64,000 nucleotides of DNA from Streptosporangium sandarakinum (GCF_013409935.1 NZ_JACCCO010000001.1:1612001-1676000), one strand, 5' to 3'; shown: positions 42,680 to 51,029, numbered from the stretch's first letter. Notes: generated by a model from the letters alone, not told the origin. Translations and numbers: made by a program.

Positions 42680-44200
42680 TTAGCCGTCTGAGCCCGCGCA
42701 CCCGGCGAGCAGCTCGGCGGCGGCCTGGCCGCAGACGCGGGCTGCGCCGTACGTCGCCACGTGGACCGCGCCGAGGTCGCAGCGGTCGGGCAGCCCCATC
42801 TCGACCACGACGGCGTCCGGGCGGGCGGCCAGCAGGTGTTCGAGGACGGCGGTCTGCCAGGCGTGGCGGTGGGCGTCGCGGACGACGGCGACCAGGGGAC
42901 GTCCGGCCGCCGTGGCCAGGGCCGCCTCGACCGCTCCCCCGGTGGCCTCGGGGGCGGTCAGGCGGGTCACCGTGGTGCCGGGCAGCAGCTTGCCGAGCGG
43001 CTCGCCGACGCCCCAGGGGGTGTGCGGGTCGATGGCGAGGTTCATCTCGGGGGCGAGTTCGAGCACGTGAGGCGGGGCGGGCAGCGGGATGACGGCGGCC
43101 GAGGAGCGCCGGGTGACCCGCAGCGCCCGCCGGGCGGCGGCCAGGCCGACGGGGACGTCCCCGGGGGACGCGGAGACGGCGGACCGGCGGGCGGGTCCGG
43201 CGGAGGCGGCCCAGAGGGCCAGGTCGCAGACCCGCTCGGCCGCGTCGGCCAGCCGTTCCTCGGGGAGCCTGCCCTCGATCACGGCGTCGGCGATGGCGTC
43301 GCGCACCTCGACGGCGGTCCGCTCGTCGGCGTGCTCACCGCCCACGCAGATCGCGTCGGCCCCGGCGGCGATGGCCAGCGCGGACGCGCCGCCGATGCCG
43401 TGTGGCCCGGAGACCGCCTCCATCTCGATGCCGTCGGTGACGATGACGCCCTCGAAGCCCAGCTCGTCGCGGAGCAGGTCGCGCAGCACCGGACCGCTGA
43501 GCGTGGCGGGCTGGGCGCGGTCGATCGCCGGGACCAGCAGGTGACCGGTCATGACCGCCCGCACCCCCTCGGCCACGGCCGCACGGAAGGGCGGCAGCGC
43601 CACCTCGCGCAGCTCGTCCGCGTCGGCGCCGACGATCGGCAGGCCGTGGTGGGAGTCGACGGAGGTGTCGCCGTGCCCGGGGAAGTGCTTGGCGCAGGCG
43701 GCGACCCCGGCCGACTGCAGGCCGCGGATCCAGGCGGCGGTGTGCCGGGCGACCAGGGCCGGGCCGACGCCGAAGGAACGCAGCCCGATGACCGGGTTGC
43801 GCGGGTTGGAGTTCACGTCCGCCGAAGGGGCGAAGTCGAGGTTGATGCCGGCCAGGGCGAGGTCGCGCCCGAGGTCGCGGGCGATCTCCTCGGTGAGGCC
43901 GGGATCGTCCACCACGCCCAGGGCGAAGTTCCCCGGCCTGCCGCTGCCGGTGGCGGCCTCCAGGCGGGTGACCTCCCCCGCCTCCTCGTCGATCCCGACG
44001 AGGACCTGCGGGTTCTCCGCGCGCAGCGCCGCCGTGAGGTCCGCGACCTGGCTCGGAGAGGCGATGTTGCGGGAGAAGAGCACCACTCCGGTCAGGCCGT
44101 CGGACAGCCGCCGCCGGAGCCAGTCGGGCGGGGTCCTCCCCTCGAATCCGGGGAGAACGACGGTGTCCGCCAGGCGAAGCAGCTCTCGGCCGCGCTTCAT
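42680..44200 (-). CDS. GH3 beta-N-acetylhexosaminidase (NagZ-like)
   Basis: A 506-residue glycoside hydrolase family 3 protein. The NagZ loop KHFPGHGDTSVDSHHGLP supplies the catalytic His/Asp dyad, and VIVTDGIEMEAVSG carries the nucleophile Asp; NLDFAPSADVN is the conserved barrel segment. A C-terminal alpha/beta domain (from about residue 350) follows, as in two-domain actinobacterial and Bacillus NagZ proteins. No signal peptide is evident, pointing to cytoplasmic cleavage of GlcNAc-containing muropeptides or chitooligosaccharides. It may work with the GlcNAc importer at 51-56 kb. Confidence 0.88.
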   Translation of the reverse strand: MKRGRELLRLADTVVLPGFEGRTPPDWLRRRLSDGLTGVVLFSRNIASPSQVADLTAALRAENPQVLVGIDEEAGEVTRLEAATGSGRPGNFALGVVDDPGLTEEIARDLGRDLALAGINLDFAPSADVNSNPRNPVIGLRSFGVGPALVARHTAAWIRGLQSAGVAACAKHFPGHGDTSVDSHHGLPIVGADADELREVALPPFRAAVAEGVRAVMTGHLLVPAIDRAQPATLSGPVLRDLLRDELGFEGVIVTDGIEMEAVSGPHGIGGASALAIAAGADAICVGGEHADERTAVEVRDAIADAVIEGRLPEERLADAAERVCDLALWAASAGPARRSAVSASPGDVPVGLAAARRALRVTRRSSAAVIPLPAPPHVLELAPEMNLAIDPHTPWGVGEPLGKLLPGTTVTRLTAPEATGGAVEAALATAAGRPLVAVVRDAHRHAWQTAVLEHLLAARPDAVVVEMGLPDRCDLGAVHVATYGAARVCGQAAAELLAGCAGSDG

Positions 44201-44504
44201 GCATCCTCCTCGCCCGGCGACGGCGTCTCCTGCCGTGGGCGCGCGGGCAGCACGTTGTCCCAGGGGCCTTCCCGGCGAGAGCGCTCTCCCGGGACTCCCC
44301 GCAAATCTAATAGGAAAGTTTACTAATTACCAGGGGGCTGACCGTGGGCCTTCGCCCCGGCAACCGGTCCCGTTCCCCGTGGGTCCCGGTCGGCGTGGGC
44401 GGCATTGACCAAAGTCAACGGCAGCCGGCGACGTTCGGCGACGGCCGGCCGCACCTCCCGTTCCCTACGGTCATCAGCACCGCATGGAACGACACGGAGG
44501 AAGC
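44201..44504. other. Divergent promoter region of GH3 and PAP2 genes
   Basis: Contains a short AT-rich patch with a palindrome (44311-44325) close to the GH3 start. The remaining 180 bases toward the PAP2 gene are GC-rich, with no clear promoter elements. Confidence 0.5.
44311..44325. promoter_or_regulatory. Palindromic operator upstream of the GH3 gene
   Basis: TAGGAAAGTTTACTA (minus strand TAGTAAACTTTCCTA) has arms matching at 6 of 7 positions around one central base. Motifs of this TTAGGAAA/TTTCCTAA type precede sugar-hydrolase and sugar-transport genes in actinomycetes and are associated with ROK-family repressors (from memory). No ROK gene lies in this window. Confidence 0.55.
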
Positions 44505-45134
44505 GTGCCCAACGAGATCGAAGACGTCCCCGACGTGAGCGCCGAGTGGTACCGGCAGATCACCGCGTTCGCCCGGACCACCCCGCACTGGTTCCAGGAA
44601 CTGGCCGAGATCGGCACCGAGGCCGTACTGCTGGTCTTCGCCGTCCTGTACCTCGCCACCTGGTGGCGGGCCAGGCGGCGCGACGACCGGGCCATGGCGC
44701 TGGCGCTCCTCGCCCCCGCCGCGATGGTGGCGTCCTACCTGGTCAGCGAGATCGTCAAGGGCGCGCTGCGGATCGACCGCCCCTGCCGCCTGGTCCACGG
44801 CGTGGTCACCCTCGCCCCGTGCCCGGAGTTCGGGGACTGGTCGCTGCCGAGCAACCACGCGACGCTCGCCGGCGCCACCGCCGTGGCGCTGGCGGTCGCC
44901 TGGCGCCGCACGCTGCTCTACGTGCCGGTGCTGGCGGCGCTGGGGGCCTTCTCCCGGGTGTTCGTCGGCGTCCACTTCCCGCACGACGTCCTGGCCGGCC
45001 TGCTGCTCGGCGCGGTGGTGGCGCCGCTGGTCATGTGGGCCCTGGCCGTACCGGTGACGAGGCTGGTCGGCCGGTGGCGCGCGCACGCCACCCTCCGGAC
45101 GCTGGTGCTGGACACCAGGACGGCCCGCCGCTAG
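44505..45134 (+). CDS. PAP2 phosphatase (membrane)
   Basis: A 209-residue membrane phosphatase with about five helices. The three PAP2 motifs are present: KGALRIDRP (C1), LPSNHATLAG (C2) and SRVFVGVHFPHDVLAG (C3, with catalytic His and Asp). Such enzymes dephosphorylate undecaprenyl diphosphate or phosphatidate. GTG 44505 is preceded by GGAGG; the ATG at 44484 has no ribosome site. Its stop codon (TAG) overlaps the TAG at the left end of the insertion sequence, so the element sits directly behind the gene. Confidence 0.85.
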   Translation: MPNEIEDVPDVSAEWYRQITAFARTTPHWFQELAEIGTEAVLLVFAVLYLATWWRARRRDDRAMALALLAPAAMVASYLVSEIVKGALRIDRPCRLVHGVVTLAPCPEFGDWSLPSNHATLAGATAVALAVAWRRTLLYVPVLAALGAFSRVFVGVHFPHDVLAGLLLGAVVAPLVMWALAVPVTRLVGRWRAHATLRTLVLDTRTARR

Positions 45135-45234
45135 GACCTGTTTTGTGGATCACTGAACGGTGAATGGCGCGACCCGCGTCTCGGACCTCGCTGGGTCTTC
45201 GCGCTGCGCGCGTATCACGCTCGGGCTGTGTCTA

Positions 45235-45253
45235 TTTGGGGCGTTGCCCCAAA
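45235..45253 (+). terminator. Hairpin 1 in the IS leader
   Basis: TTTGGGGC (45235-45242), GTT loop, GCCCCAAA (45246-45253): perfect 8-bp stem. With hairpin 2 it likely blocks readthrough transcription into the transposase. Confidence 0.6.
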
Positions 45254-45259
45254 CCCCAG

Positions 45260-45283
45260 GTGAGGGGCCTTGCGGCCCCTCAC
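45260..45283 (+). terminator. Hairpin 2 in the IS leader
   Basis: GTGAGGGGCC (45260-45269), TTGC loop, GGCCCCTCAC (45274-45283): perfect 10-bp stem, seven bases after hairpin 1 and about 60 bases before the transposase start. Confidence 0.65.
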
Positions 45284-45344
45284 ACTCCCCAGCCACCGGC
45301 CGGTTCGCCTGACGCGGCACCGATGATGTGGCTGGATAGGACAC

Positions 45345-46219
45345 ATGGTTCGCCGCCATGAACTGACCGATGACGCCTGGGCGCGCATCGCCCCATTGCT
45401 TCCGGCCAACCCCGAACGCGGTGGCCGCTGGCGCGATCACCGCCAGGTACTCAACGGCATCGTCTGGAAGATCCGCACCGGCGCCGACTGGCGCGACATC
45501 CCCGACCGCTACGGCCCCTGGCAGACCATCTACCAGCGCTTCCGCCGCTGGTCGGCCGACGGCACCTTCGCCCGACTCCTGGAACACATCCAGGTCCACA
45601 ACGATGCGATCGGCCAGGTCGACTGGTCGGCCATCTGCGTGGACTCCACCATCGTGCGCGCCCACCAGCACGCCGCCGGCGCCCGTAAAGGGGGAACCGG
45701 CACCGGACGCCCGGGCAGCAATCAGCTCAGACCGATCAGGGCCGACAGGCGCTCGGGCGCTCGCGCGGCGGACTGACCACCAAGATCCACCTGGCCGCCG
45801 ACGGACGCGGCCTGCCCCTGGCATTCGTGCTCACCGGCGGCAACGTCAACGACTGCACCCAGTTCACCACCGTGATGGAGGCCATCCGCGTCCCCCGCCC
45901 CGGCCCCGGCCGGCCACGCACCCGCCCCGCCCATGTGATCGCCGACAAGGGCTACAGCTCCCGCACCATCCGCGCCTACCTGCGCCGACGAAAGATCGGC
46001 GCGACCATCCCCGAACGCGCCGACCAGCTGGCCGGACGAGCCCGCCGCGGACACCGCCGCCACGCCTTCGACCCGATCCGCTACAAGCGGCGCAACGTCG
46101 TCGAACGCTGCTTCAACCGGCTCAAGCACTTCAAAGGCATCGCGACCCGCTACGACAAGCTCGCCACCCACTACCGATCGGCCGTGACCATCGTCTGCCT
46201 ACTGCTCTGGCTCAGATGA
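45345..46219 (+). CDS. IS5-family transposase made by -1 frameshifting
   Basis: OrfA (45345-45776, frame of ATG 45345) encodes the N-terminal DUF4096-type domain (ELTDDAWARIAPLLPA) and the first DDE aspartate (VDSTIVRAHQH). The remainder lies in the -1 frame up to 46219, with the second Asp (VIADKGYSSRTIR) and the Glu of NVVERCFNRLKHFKGIATRYDK. The run AAAGGGGGA at 45687-45695 is a suitable slippery site; slipping there gives 116 + 175 = 291 residues with the family segment QALGRSRGGLTTKIHLA restored. Without slippage OrfA ends with unrelated residues at 45776. This split is normal for the IS427 group. Confidence 0.88.
45687..45695 (+). promoter_or_regulatory. Probable -1 ribosomal frameshift site
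   Basis: AAAGGGGGA in the OrfA frame as AAA-GGG-GGA; a one-base backward slip on the G run moves ribosomes into the OrfB frame directly after that frame's last stop codon (TAA at 45686-45688). Confidence 0.65.
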
Positions 46220-46237
46220 TCCACAAAACAGGTCCTA

Positions 46238-46301
46238 GGACCTGTTCCGTGGATCCCCGCCACGGCGAAGCTCCGCGGAAGAAGCTCCACAGGACAGGTC
46301 C
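46238..46301. repeat. 64-bp MITE-like hairpin with IS-type ends
   Basis: Begins with GGACCTGTTCCGTGGATC and ends with TCCACAGGACAGGTCC. Both ends resemble the adjoining IS inverted repeats, and they pair with each other at 14 of 16 positions. It abuts the IS right end with only the TA between. Could be a miniature non-autonomous relative of the IS or a terminator into which the IS was targeted. Confidence 0.7.
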
Positions 46302-46397
46302 CGGGGCCCTCCACGACCTTGCCCGCGCCGGGAACACCCGATCCGCCGGGAAACCACGCCGCCCCCTTGTGAAGCGGATGCCGACAAGCGATCAAGA

Positions 46398-46718
46398 ATG
46401 CCCGTGACGAAAAAGATCTTCTCCGGCATCGCCGGCATCGTTCTCGGGGCCACCGCCCTCATCGGTGCCACCACCTCCCCCGCCGCCGCGGTGGGCGGCT
46501 GCACCAAGACCGCGGGCACCAACAACTCGGTGAGCGTCAAGTGCACCAGCGGGCTTGAGACCTACTTCCGGGTCTACGGCTACTTCTGCTCCACCTCGTC
46601 CTGCTCCTACGTGCCGGGCTCCCTGGTCTCCGTGGGCAGCACGAGCAAGGCCAGCAGCGGCGCCTACTACAGCGGCAAGTGGTACGTGAAGAGCTGCTAC
46701 TCGACCGACGGCTGCTGA
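46398..46718 (+). CDS. Secreted six-cysteine small protein
   Basis: A 106-residue precursor. The first ~32 residues are a Sec signal (KKIF start, hydrophobic GIAGIVLGATALIGATT core, SPAAA cleavage box). The mature ~74 residues have six cysteines, many Ser, Tyr, Gly and Thr, and almost no acidic residues; three disulfides are likely. Base composition is somewhat less GC-rich than its neighbours. A GTG two codons later is an alternative start; no good ribosome site is visible for either. I recognise no family. It follows the mobile element closely and is followed by a hairpin terminator. Confidence 0.7.
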   Translation: MPVTKKIFSGIAGIVLGATALIGATTSPAAAVGGCTKTAGTNNSVSVKCTSGLETYFRVYGYFCSTSSCSYVPGSLVSVGSTSKASSGAYYSGKWYVKSCYSTDGC

Positions 46719-46724
46719 GCCTCC

Positions 46725-46752
46725 GGGCCTGGACCTCCGGGGGTCCAGGCCC
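46725..46752. terminator. Hairpin after the secreted peptide gene
   Basis: GGGCCTGGACC (46725-46735), six-base loop, GGTCCAGGCCC (46742-46752): perfect 11-bp stem starting seven bases after the peptide stop codon. Confidence 0.72.
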
Positions 46753-46865
46753 CGGCCCGCTCCTCCGCCCCGCTCCGGACATCTCTCCGGACGCCTCTTG
46801 GGGCGCCTCGGCACCGCCGGGTACGGGCCCCCGCGCCCCGGCCCCCTCACCGCGGCGGAGTCCGC

Positions 46866-47525
46866 TCAGGACCGCGCGGCCAGCCCCGCCTCGTGGGCCA
46901 GGATGGCGGCCTGCACCCGGTTGCGCACGCCGAGCCGGCCCAGGATCGTGCTCACGTACGTCTTGACGCTGCCCTCGGCCAGGTGCAGGCGGCGGGCGAT
47001 CTCCGCGTTGGACAGCCCCGCGCCGAGCAGGCCGAGGACCTCCCGCTCGCGGCCGGTGAGCGCGCCGATCCGGTCGCGGGCGGCGGCGCTCCTGGCGAGC
47101 CGGTCGCCGGTGATGCCGTCGATCACCCGGGAGGCGACCCGGGGCGACAGGTAGGCGGCGCCCTCGGCGACCGCCCGCACCCCGAGCAGGAACTCGCGCG
47201 GATCACCGGTCTTGAGCAGGAAACCGGCCGCGCCGTCACCGAGCGCCCTGGCGATGGCGGTGTCCTCACCGAAGGCGGTCATGATCAGCACCGCCGTATC
47301 GGGGGCGACCCGGCGCAGCTCGGGGACCGCGGCCAGCCCGTCGAGCCCGGGCATCCGGACGTCCACCAGCGCGACGTCCGGCCGGTGGACGCGCACCAGC
47401 TCGACCAGGGACCGGCCGTCGCCGGCCTCGGCGACCACCTCGATCCCGGGATCGGCGGACAGGATCATCCGCACCCCCGCGCGGACCACGGCCTCGTCGT
47501 CGGCCAGTACGACCCGGACCACCAT
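46866..47525 (-). CDS. LuxR/NarL-type response regulator
   Basis: A 219-residue response regulator: receiver domain with acidic pocket (VVLADDEAVVR), phosphoacceptor in VALVDVRMPG and Lys in FLLKTGDP, followed by a LuxR helix-turn-helix (LTGREREVLGLLGAGLSNAEIARRLHLAEGSVKTYV). ATG 47525 is preceded by GGAGGGGGAC. Transcribed after the histidine kinase with a 99-base gap; they form a two-component pair. Target genes are not evident. Confidence 0.92.
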   Translation of the reverse strand: MVVRVVLADDEAVVRAGVRMILSADPGIEVVAEAGDGRSLVELVRVHRPDVALVDVRMPGLDGLAAVPELRRVAPDTAVLIMTAFGEDTAIARALGDGAAGFLLKTGDPREFLLGVRAVAEGAAYLSPRVASRVIDGITGDRLARSAAARDRIGALTGREREVLGLLGAGLSNAEIARRLHLAEGSVKTYVSTILGRLGVRNRVQAAILAHEAGLAARS

Positions 47526-47624
47526 GTCCCCCTCCGAACCTCGCAAATCCCACGCACCCCTCACGCGAACCCCGCGTGAACCCCACGGCCCTCCGGCCCG
47601 GCGGGCCCCGGTCGCCGCCCGACT

Positions 47625-49262
47625 CTACGGAACCCGGCCGACGGGCAGGAAATCCTTGCCCACCAGCCGCCCGCCCGCGAAGCACAGCCGGTACAGCTCC
47701 CCGCCCCGCGCGCCGAAGGGGTCGGCGTGCGTGCCGTAGTACCGGCACCGGGCCCCCGCGGGCACCGGCGGCTCCCCCACCGCCGGACCGTCGATCCGCG
47801 TCCTGGCCGGGAGCAGGGCCTCCACCGCGGCCTGCTCCATCCCCGTCCGGAGCCGCCCGAAGCCGGCCGGGGACAGTACGGAGGCCGCGGCGTCGTAGGC
47901 GGTGTACCCCACCACGGCGGCCGCCGTCCCGATGACCGTGAGCAGGGCGGCGGTGAGCGCCACCGCCCGGGTGCGGCGCACCCGGCGCCGGGCCCGCCGC
48001 AGGTGGTCGGCGGACGGCACGGGGACGTCCCGCACCGGACCGGGGACGCGGGGCAGCCTGGCCGTCAGCTCGAACCCGCCGGCCCGCTCCCCCGCGTGGA
48101 GCGATCCGCCGCACAGGCGCACCCGCTCGGCCAGCCCGACGAGCCCGTACCCCCCGCCCGGTCCCGCCCCGCCCGGGTCCGCCGCCCCGGTCGCCGCTCC
48201 CGCCCCGTTTCCCGGCCGGCCCGGGTCCGCCGGGCCGGCCCCGGCCGCACGGGTGCCCGCGGCGCGGGGCGGCGGGCCGCCGAGGCCGGTCACCACTGTC
48301 ACCACGGTCTCGTCCGCGGTCCGGTCGAGCCGGACCGTCACCGGCGCTCCGGCCGCGTGCTTGGCCGCGTTGGTCAGGCCCTCCTGCACGACCCGCCGTA
48401 CGGCCTGCCCGGCCATCGGGGCGAGGCCGTCCTCTCCGGGGCCGTGCAGTTCGACGTCCATGCCCGCCGCCCGGGCCCGCTCGACGAGGTCGGCGACGCC
48501 GTGCCGTACCGGGTCGGGGGCGGTGTCGTCGCGGAGCACCTCGACGATCTCCCGGAGGCGGCCGGCGGCGGCGGTGACCGCCGACCGGGCCTGCCCGGCG
48601 ATCTCCCGATGGCGTTCCGCGAGGTCGGGGGCCACCTCCAGCGCGCCGATCCGCAGCGCGACCAGGCTCAGCTCGTGGCCCAGCAGGTCGTGCATGTCCC
48701 CGGCGATGCGGGCGCGCTCGCGCAGCCGTACCTGCTCGGCGACGGCGCGCTGCTCGCGCTCCAGCCGTTCGGCCCGTTCCCAGCCCGCGCGGACCAGCTC
48801 CAGGTGCTGGTGCCGGGCGTGCCCCGCCAGCCAGGGGACGACCCCGAACAGGGCGATCCCGGCGACCGTCACGAACCAGTCCCCGGTGTCGCGGCTCAGC
48901 ACCGGTACGGCGAGCACCGCCGCGGCCGTGCCGGCGCCCAGCGCGATCAGCGCGGGCCGCACCCGCGGCACGCGCAGGCCCGCCAGGTAGCTCATGACGG
49001 CCAGCGCCGGGAAGCAGCCCACCGCCTTGCCGGTCCCGGCGGCGGCCAGCCAGAGCGCCGCGGTGACGAGCATCGCCGGGAGCGGGCGCGACCGGCCCAG
49101 CGCCACGGCCGCCCCGATGGCGGCGGCCCCGGCGGCGATCTCCCAGGGGGTGTAGCGGTCGGCCAGCAGGACGGACCGGCCGCCCCACAGCAGGGGCAGG
49201 CACAGCACCGCCCACAGCAGGAGATCCCTGGCCGCCGTCGCCTTCCGCCTCACGCGGGCCAC
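47625..49262 (-). CDS. HisKA_3 sensor histidine kinase with extra C-terminal membrane/external domain
   Basis: A 545-residue kinase. The N-terminal ~150 residues form several membrane helices (DUF7134-like). The DHp phosphoacceptor is in ARIAGDMHDLLGHELSLVALR, and the HATPase shows the N-box (EGLTNAAKHA) and GYGLVGLAERV. A low-complexity Gly/Ala/Pro stretch interrupts the ATPase. Unusually, a further membrane helix (VALTAALLTVIGTAAAVVGYTAYDA) and about 85 external residues follow (segment FGRLRTGMEQAAVEALLPA, two cysteines), resembling a SmpA/BamE-like fold (tentative). GTG 49262 is the likely start. Confidence 0.85.
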   Translation of the reverse strand: MARVRRKATAARDLLLWAVLCLPLLWGGRSVLLADRYTPWEIAAGAAAIGAAVALGRSRPLPAMLVTAALWLAAAGTGKAVGCFPALAVMSYLAGLRVPRVRPALIALGAGTAAAVLAVPVLSRDTGDWFVTVAGIALFGVVPWLAGHARHQHLELVRAGWERAERLEREQRAVAEQVRLRERARIAGDMHDLLGHELSLVALRIGALEVAPDLAERHREIAGQARSAVTAAAGRLREIVEVLRDDTAPDPVRHGVADLVERARAAGMDVELHGPGEDGLAPMAGQAVRRVVQEGLTNAAKHAAGAPVTVRLDRTADETVVTVVTGLGGPPPRAAGTRAAGAGPADPGRPGNGAGAATGAADPGGAGPGGGYGLVGLAERVRLCGGSLHAGERAGGFELTARLPRVPGPVRDVPVPSADHLRRARRRVRRTRAVALTAALLTVIGTAAAVVGYTAYDAAASVLSPAGFGRLRTGMEQAAVEALLPARTRIDGPAVGEPPVPAGARCRYYGTHADPFGARGGELYRLCFAGGRLVGKDFLPVGRVP

Positions 49263-49344
49263 GGTATCCGGACAGCGGCCCGCCAGGGAAAACGGGCGTG
49301 AGCTGGTGTGTTCCGGTGAACAAGCGATTGCGCAAAGGACCATA

Positions 49345-50043
49345 ATGGGTGACGTGAACCCGCGAAAGAACTCCGGCGGCACGACCGGCGCCCCGGCCAG
49401 GCGCCAGGGCGCGGCCAGGCGCGCGACCGCGTCCGGCTCGGCCTCCGAGCGCCGTGACCACCTCGTCCAGCTGGCCGCCGAGCTCTTCGCCCGCAAGGGG
49501 TTCCAGGCCACGACCGTCCGCGAGATCGCGGTGGAGGCCGGCATCCTGTCCGGGAGCCTCTACCACCACTTCGACTCCAAGGAGTCGATCGTCGACGAGG
49601 TGCTGACCACCTTCCTCGACGACCTGGTGGGCCGCTACCGCGCCGTGTTGGCGCGCGGGGGCGAACCGCGCGAGGTCCTGGCGGAGATGGTCCGCACCGG
49701 GTTCGCCGCGCTGAAGCCGCACCGCGCCGCGGTCACCGTCATGCAGAACGACTGGAACTACCTGCGATCCCTGCCCGGCGACCGCTTCGGCTACCTGGTG
49801 AAGGCCGAGGAGGAGGTCGAGCGGATGTGGATCGAGCAGATCAAGCGGGGCCAGGCCACCGGCGGGATCCGCCCCGACGTCGATCCCAAGCTCACCTACC
49901 GCATGATCCGCGACACCATCTGGGTCGCGGTCCGCTGGTTCCGGCCGGACGGCCGCCTCGACACCGCGGCCATCGCCGAGCACTACATCATGATCCTCTT
50001 CGACGGCCTGGCCACCGGCGAGCGCAGCAGCCACCCGGGCTGA
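49345..50043 (+). CDS. TetR-family regulator (KstR2-like)
   Basis: A 232-residue TetR/AcrR protein with helix-turn-helix in TTVREIAVEAGILSGSLYHHFDSKESIVDEVL, the highly conserved form seen in KstR2 and related fatty-acid or cholesterol-catabolism repressors, and a TetR_C_33-type ligand domain (segment AVTVMQNDWNYL). ATG 49345 follows AAAGGACC. An Arg/Ala-rich tail precedes the DNA-binding domain. Divergent from the histidine kinase operon. No CoA-ring degradation genes are adjacent, so a cholesterol role is not supported here. Confidence 0.85.
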   Translation: MGDVNPRKNSGGTTGAPARRQGAARRATASGSASERRDHLVQLAAELFARKGFQATTVREIAVEAGILSGSLYHHFDSKESIVDEVLTTFLDDLVGRYRAVLARGGEPREVLAEMVRTGFAALKPHRAAVTVMQNDWNYLRSLPGDRFGYLVKAEEEVERMWIEQIKRGQATGGIRPDVDPKLTYRMIRDTIWVAVRWFRPDGRLDTAAIAEHYIMILFDGLATGERSSHPG

Positions 50044-50312
50044 CGGCCCGCGGGCCACGAGCCGGACGCCCCGGCCCGCGGCTTCCGGGTGACGGCCGCT
50101 CCCGGTCGGCGGTTTCCGGGCCCGGCTTGACGCCCGGGGACGGAACCGACACGGTGATGCGAACCGGCACGGCGACGCCCGGCGGCAGGCGAGGGGCGGG
50201 CCGGCGGCGGAGCCGAGAAGGAGCCGAGGAGAATCCGGCGAAGAGCCGGCGAGGAGCTGACCATGAGCGCCGGGCGGGCCACGCGCGGGGACGGCGCGGC
50301 GGACGGGGAGTG

Positions 50313-51029
50313 ATGGACACACTGCACAAGGCCGTGCGGATCGCCCTGACAGAGGCGGCGGACCCGGGCAAGGCCGAGGCGATGCGGGCCTACATGAAGT
50401 CGGACCTGCCCTTCCTCGGGGCCCAGGCGGTGCCGCGCCGTACCGCGCTCCGGAGGGTCTTCGGCGAGCACCCGCTGCGGGACGCACGCGAGTGGCGCGA
50501 GGCGGCGCTGACGCTGTGGCGGGACGCCGAGTACCGCGAGGAGCGCTACGCCGCGATCGAGCTGACCGGTTTCCGCCTCTACCGGGCCCACCAGACGCTC
50601 GACGCGCTGCCGATGTACGAGGAGATGATCGTCACCGGTGCGTGGTGGGACTACGTCGACGAGCTGGCCGTCCATCGCGTCGGCGGCCTGCTGGCGGCCT
50701 TCCCCGACGTCATGCGCCCGCTCATGCTGCGCTGGGCCCGCGACCGCGACCTGTGGCGGCGCCGTACGGCCATCCTGTGCCAGAACCGGTTCCGGGGGGC
50801 CACCGACCCCGGCCTGCTCTACGCCTGCATCGAGCCGAGCCTGTCCGACAACGACTTCTTCGCCCGCAAGGCGATCGGCTGGGCACTGCGCGAGTACGCC
50901 AGGAGCAACCCCGGCGAGGTGCTCCGCTACGTCGACCACATGGGCATCACCGGCCTGAGCCGCCGCGAGGCCCTGAAGAACCTGACGGATCCCAGGAACC
51001 CCGGGAGCCCGAAGAGCCCGGCGGTGTGA
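50313..51029 (+). CDS. AlkD-like DNA alkylation repair protein
   Basis: A 238-residue all-helical HEAT-repeat DNA glycosylase of the AlkD/AlkC family. Visible signatures: YMKSDLPFLGAQAVPRRTALR near the N-terminus, YAAIELTGFRLYR, the TGAWWDYVDELAVHRVGG catalytic segment (Trp and Asp) and NDFFARKAIGWALREYARSNP near the C-terminus. It excises N3- and N7-alkylpurines. ATG 50313 follows GACGGGGAG; the upstream open frame belongs to a shadow. Transcribed in the same direction as the TetR gene, with 270 bases between. Confidence 0.88.
   Translation: MDTLHKAVRIALTEAADPGKAEAMRAYMKSDLPFLGAQAVPRRTALRRVFGEHPLRDAREWREAALTLWRDAEYREERYAAIELTGFRLYRAHQTLDALPMYEEMIVTGAWWDYVDELAVHRVGGLLAAFPDVMRPLMLRWARDRDLWRRRTAILCQNRFRGATDPGLLYACIEPSLSDNDFFARKAIGWALREYARSNPGEVLRYVDHMGITGLSRREALKNLTDPRNPGSPKSPAV

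Larger units (their letters stand above)
45134..46235. mobile_element. IS5-family (IS427-type) insertion sequence
   Basis: An intact ~1.1-kb element with perfect 19-bp terminal inverted repeats GGACCTGTTTTGTGGATCA (left 45134-45152; right end is its exact complement, 46217-46235), flanked by TA on both sides (45132-45133 and 46236-46237), the target duplication of this group. It carries one transposase split over two frames, preceded by 190 bases of leader with two strong hairpins. The exact repeats suggest recent transposition. Whether it affects the PAP2 gene is doubtful: the insertion keeps its last codon and stop. Confidence 0.9.

Noticed and set aside
42601-42680. Short AT-richer stretch after the APH gene as possible gene or promoter
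   Set aside because: Lies between two convergent genes; no open frame with a ribosome site; probably terminator and spacer.
46171-46546. Minus-strand frames over the IS right end and peptide gene
   Set aside because: Shadows; the plus strand has the transposase end and a signal-peptide gene with terminator.
47266-50487. 1073-residue minus-strand frame over the kinase and TetR genes
   Set aside because: Crosses three supported genes on both strands and is Gly/Arg/Pro shadow.
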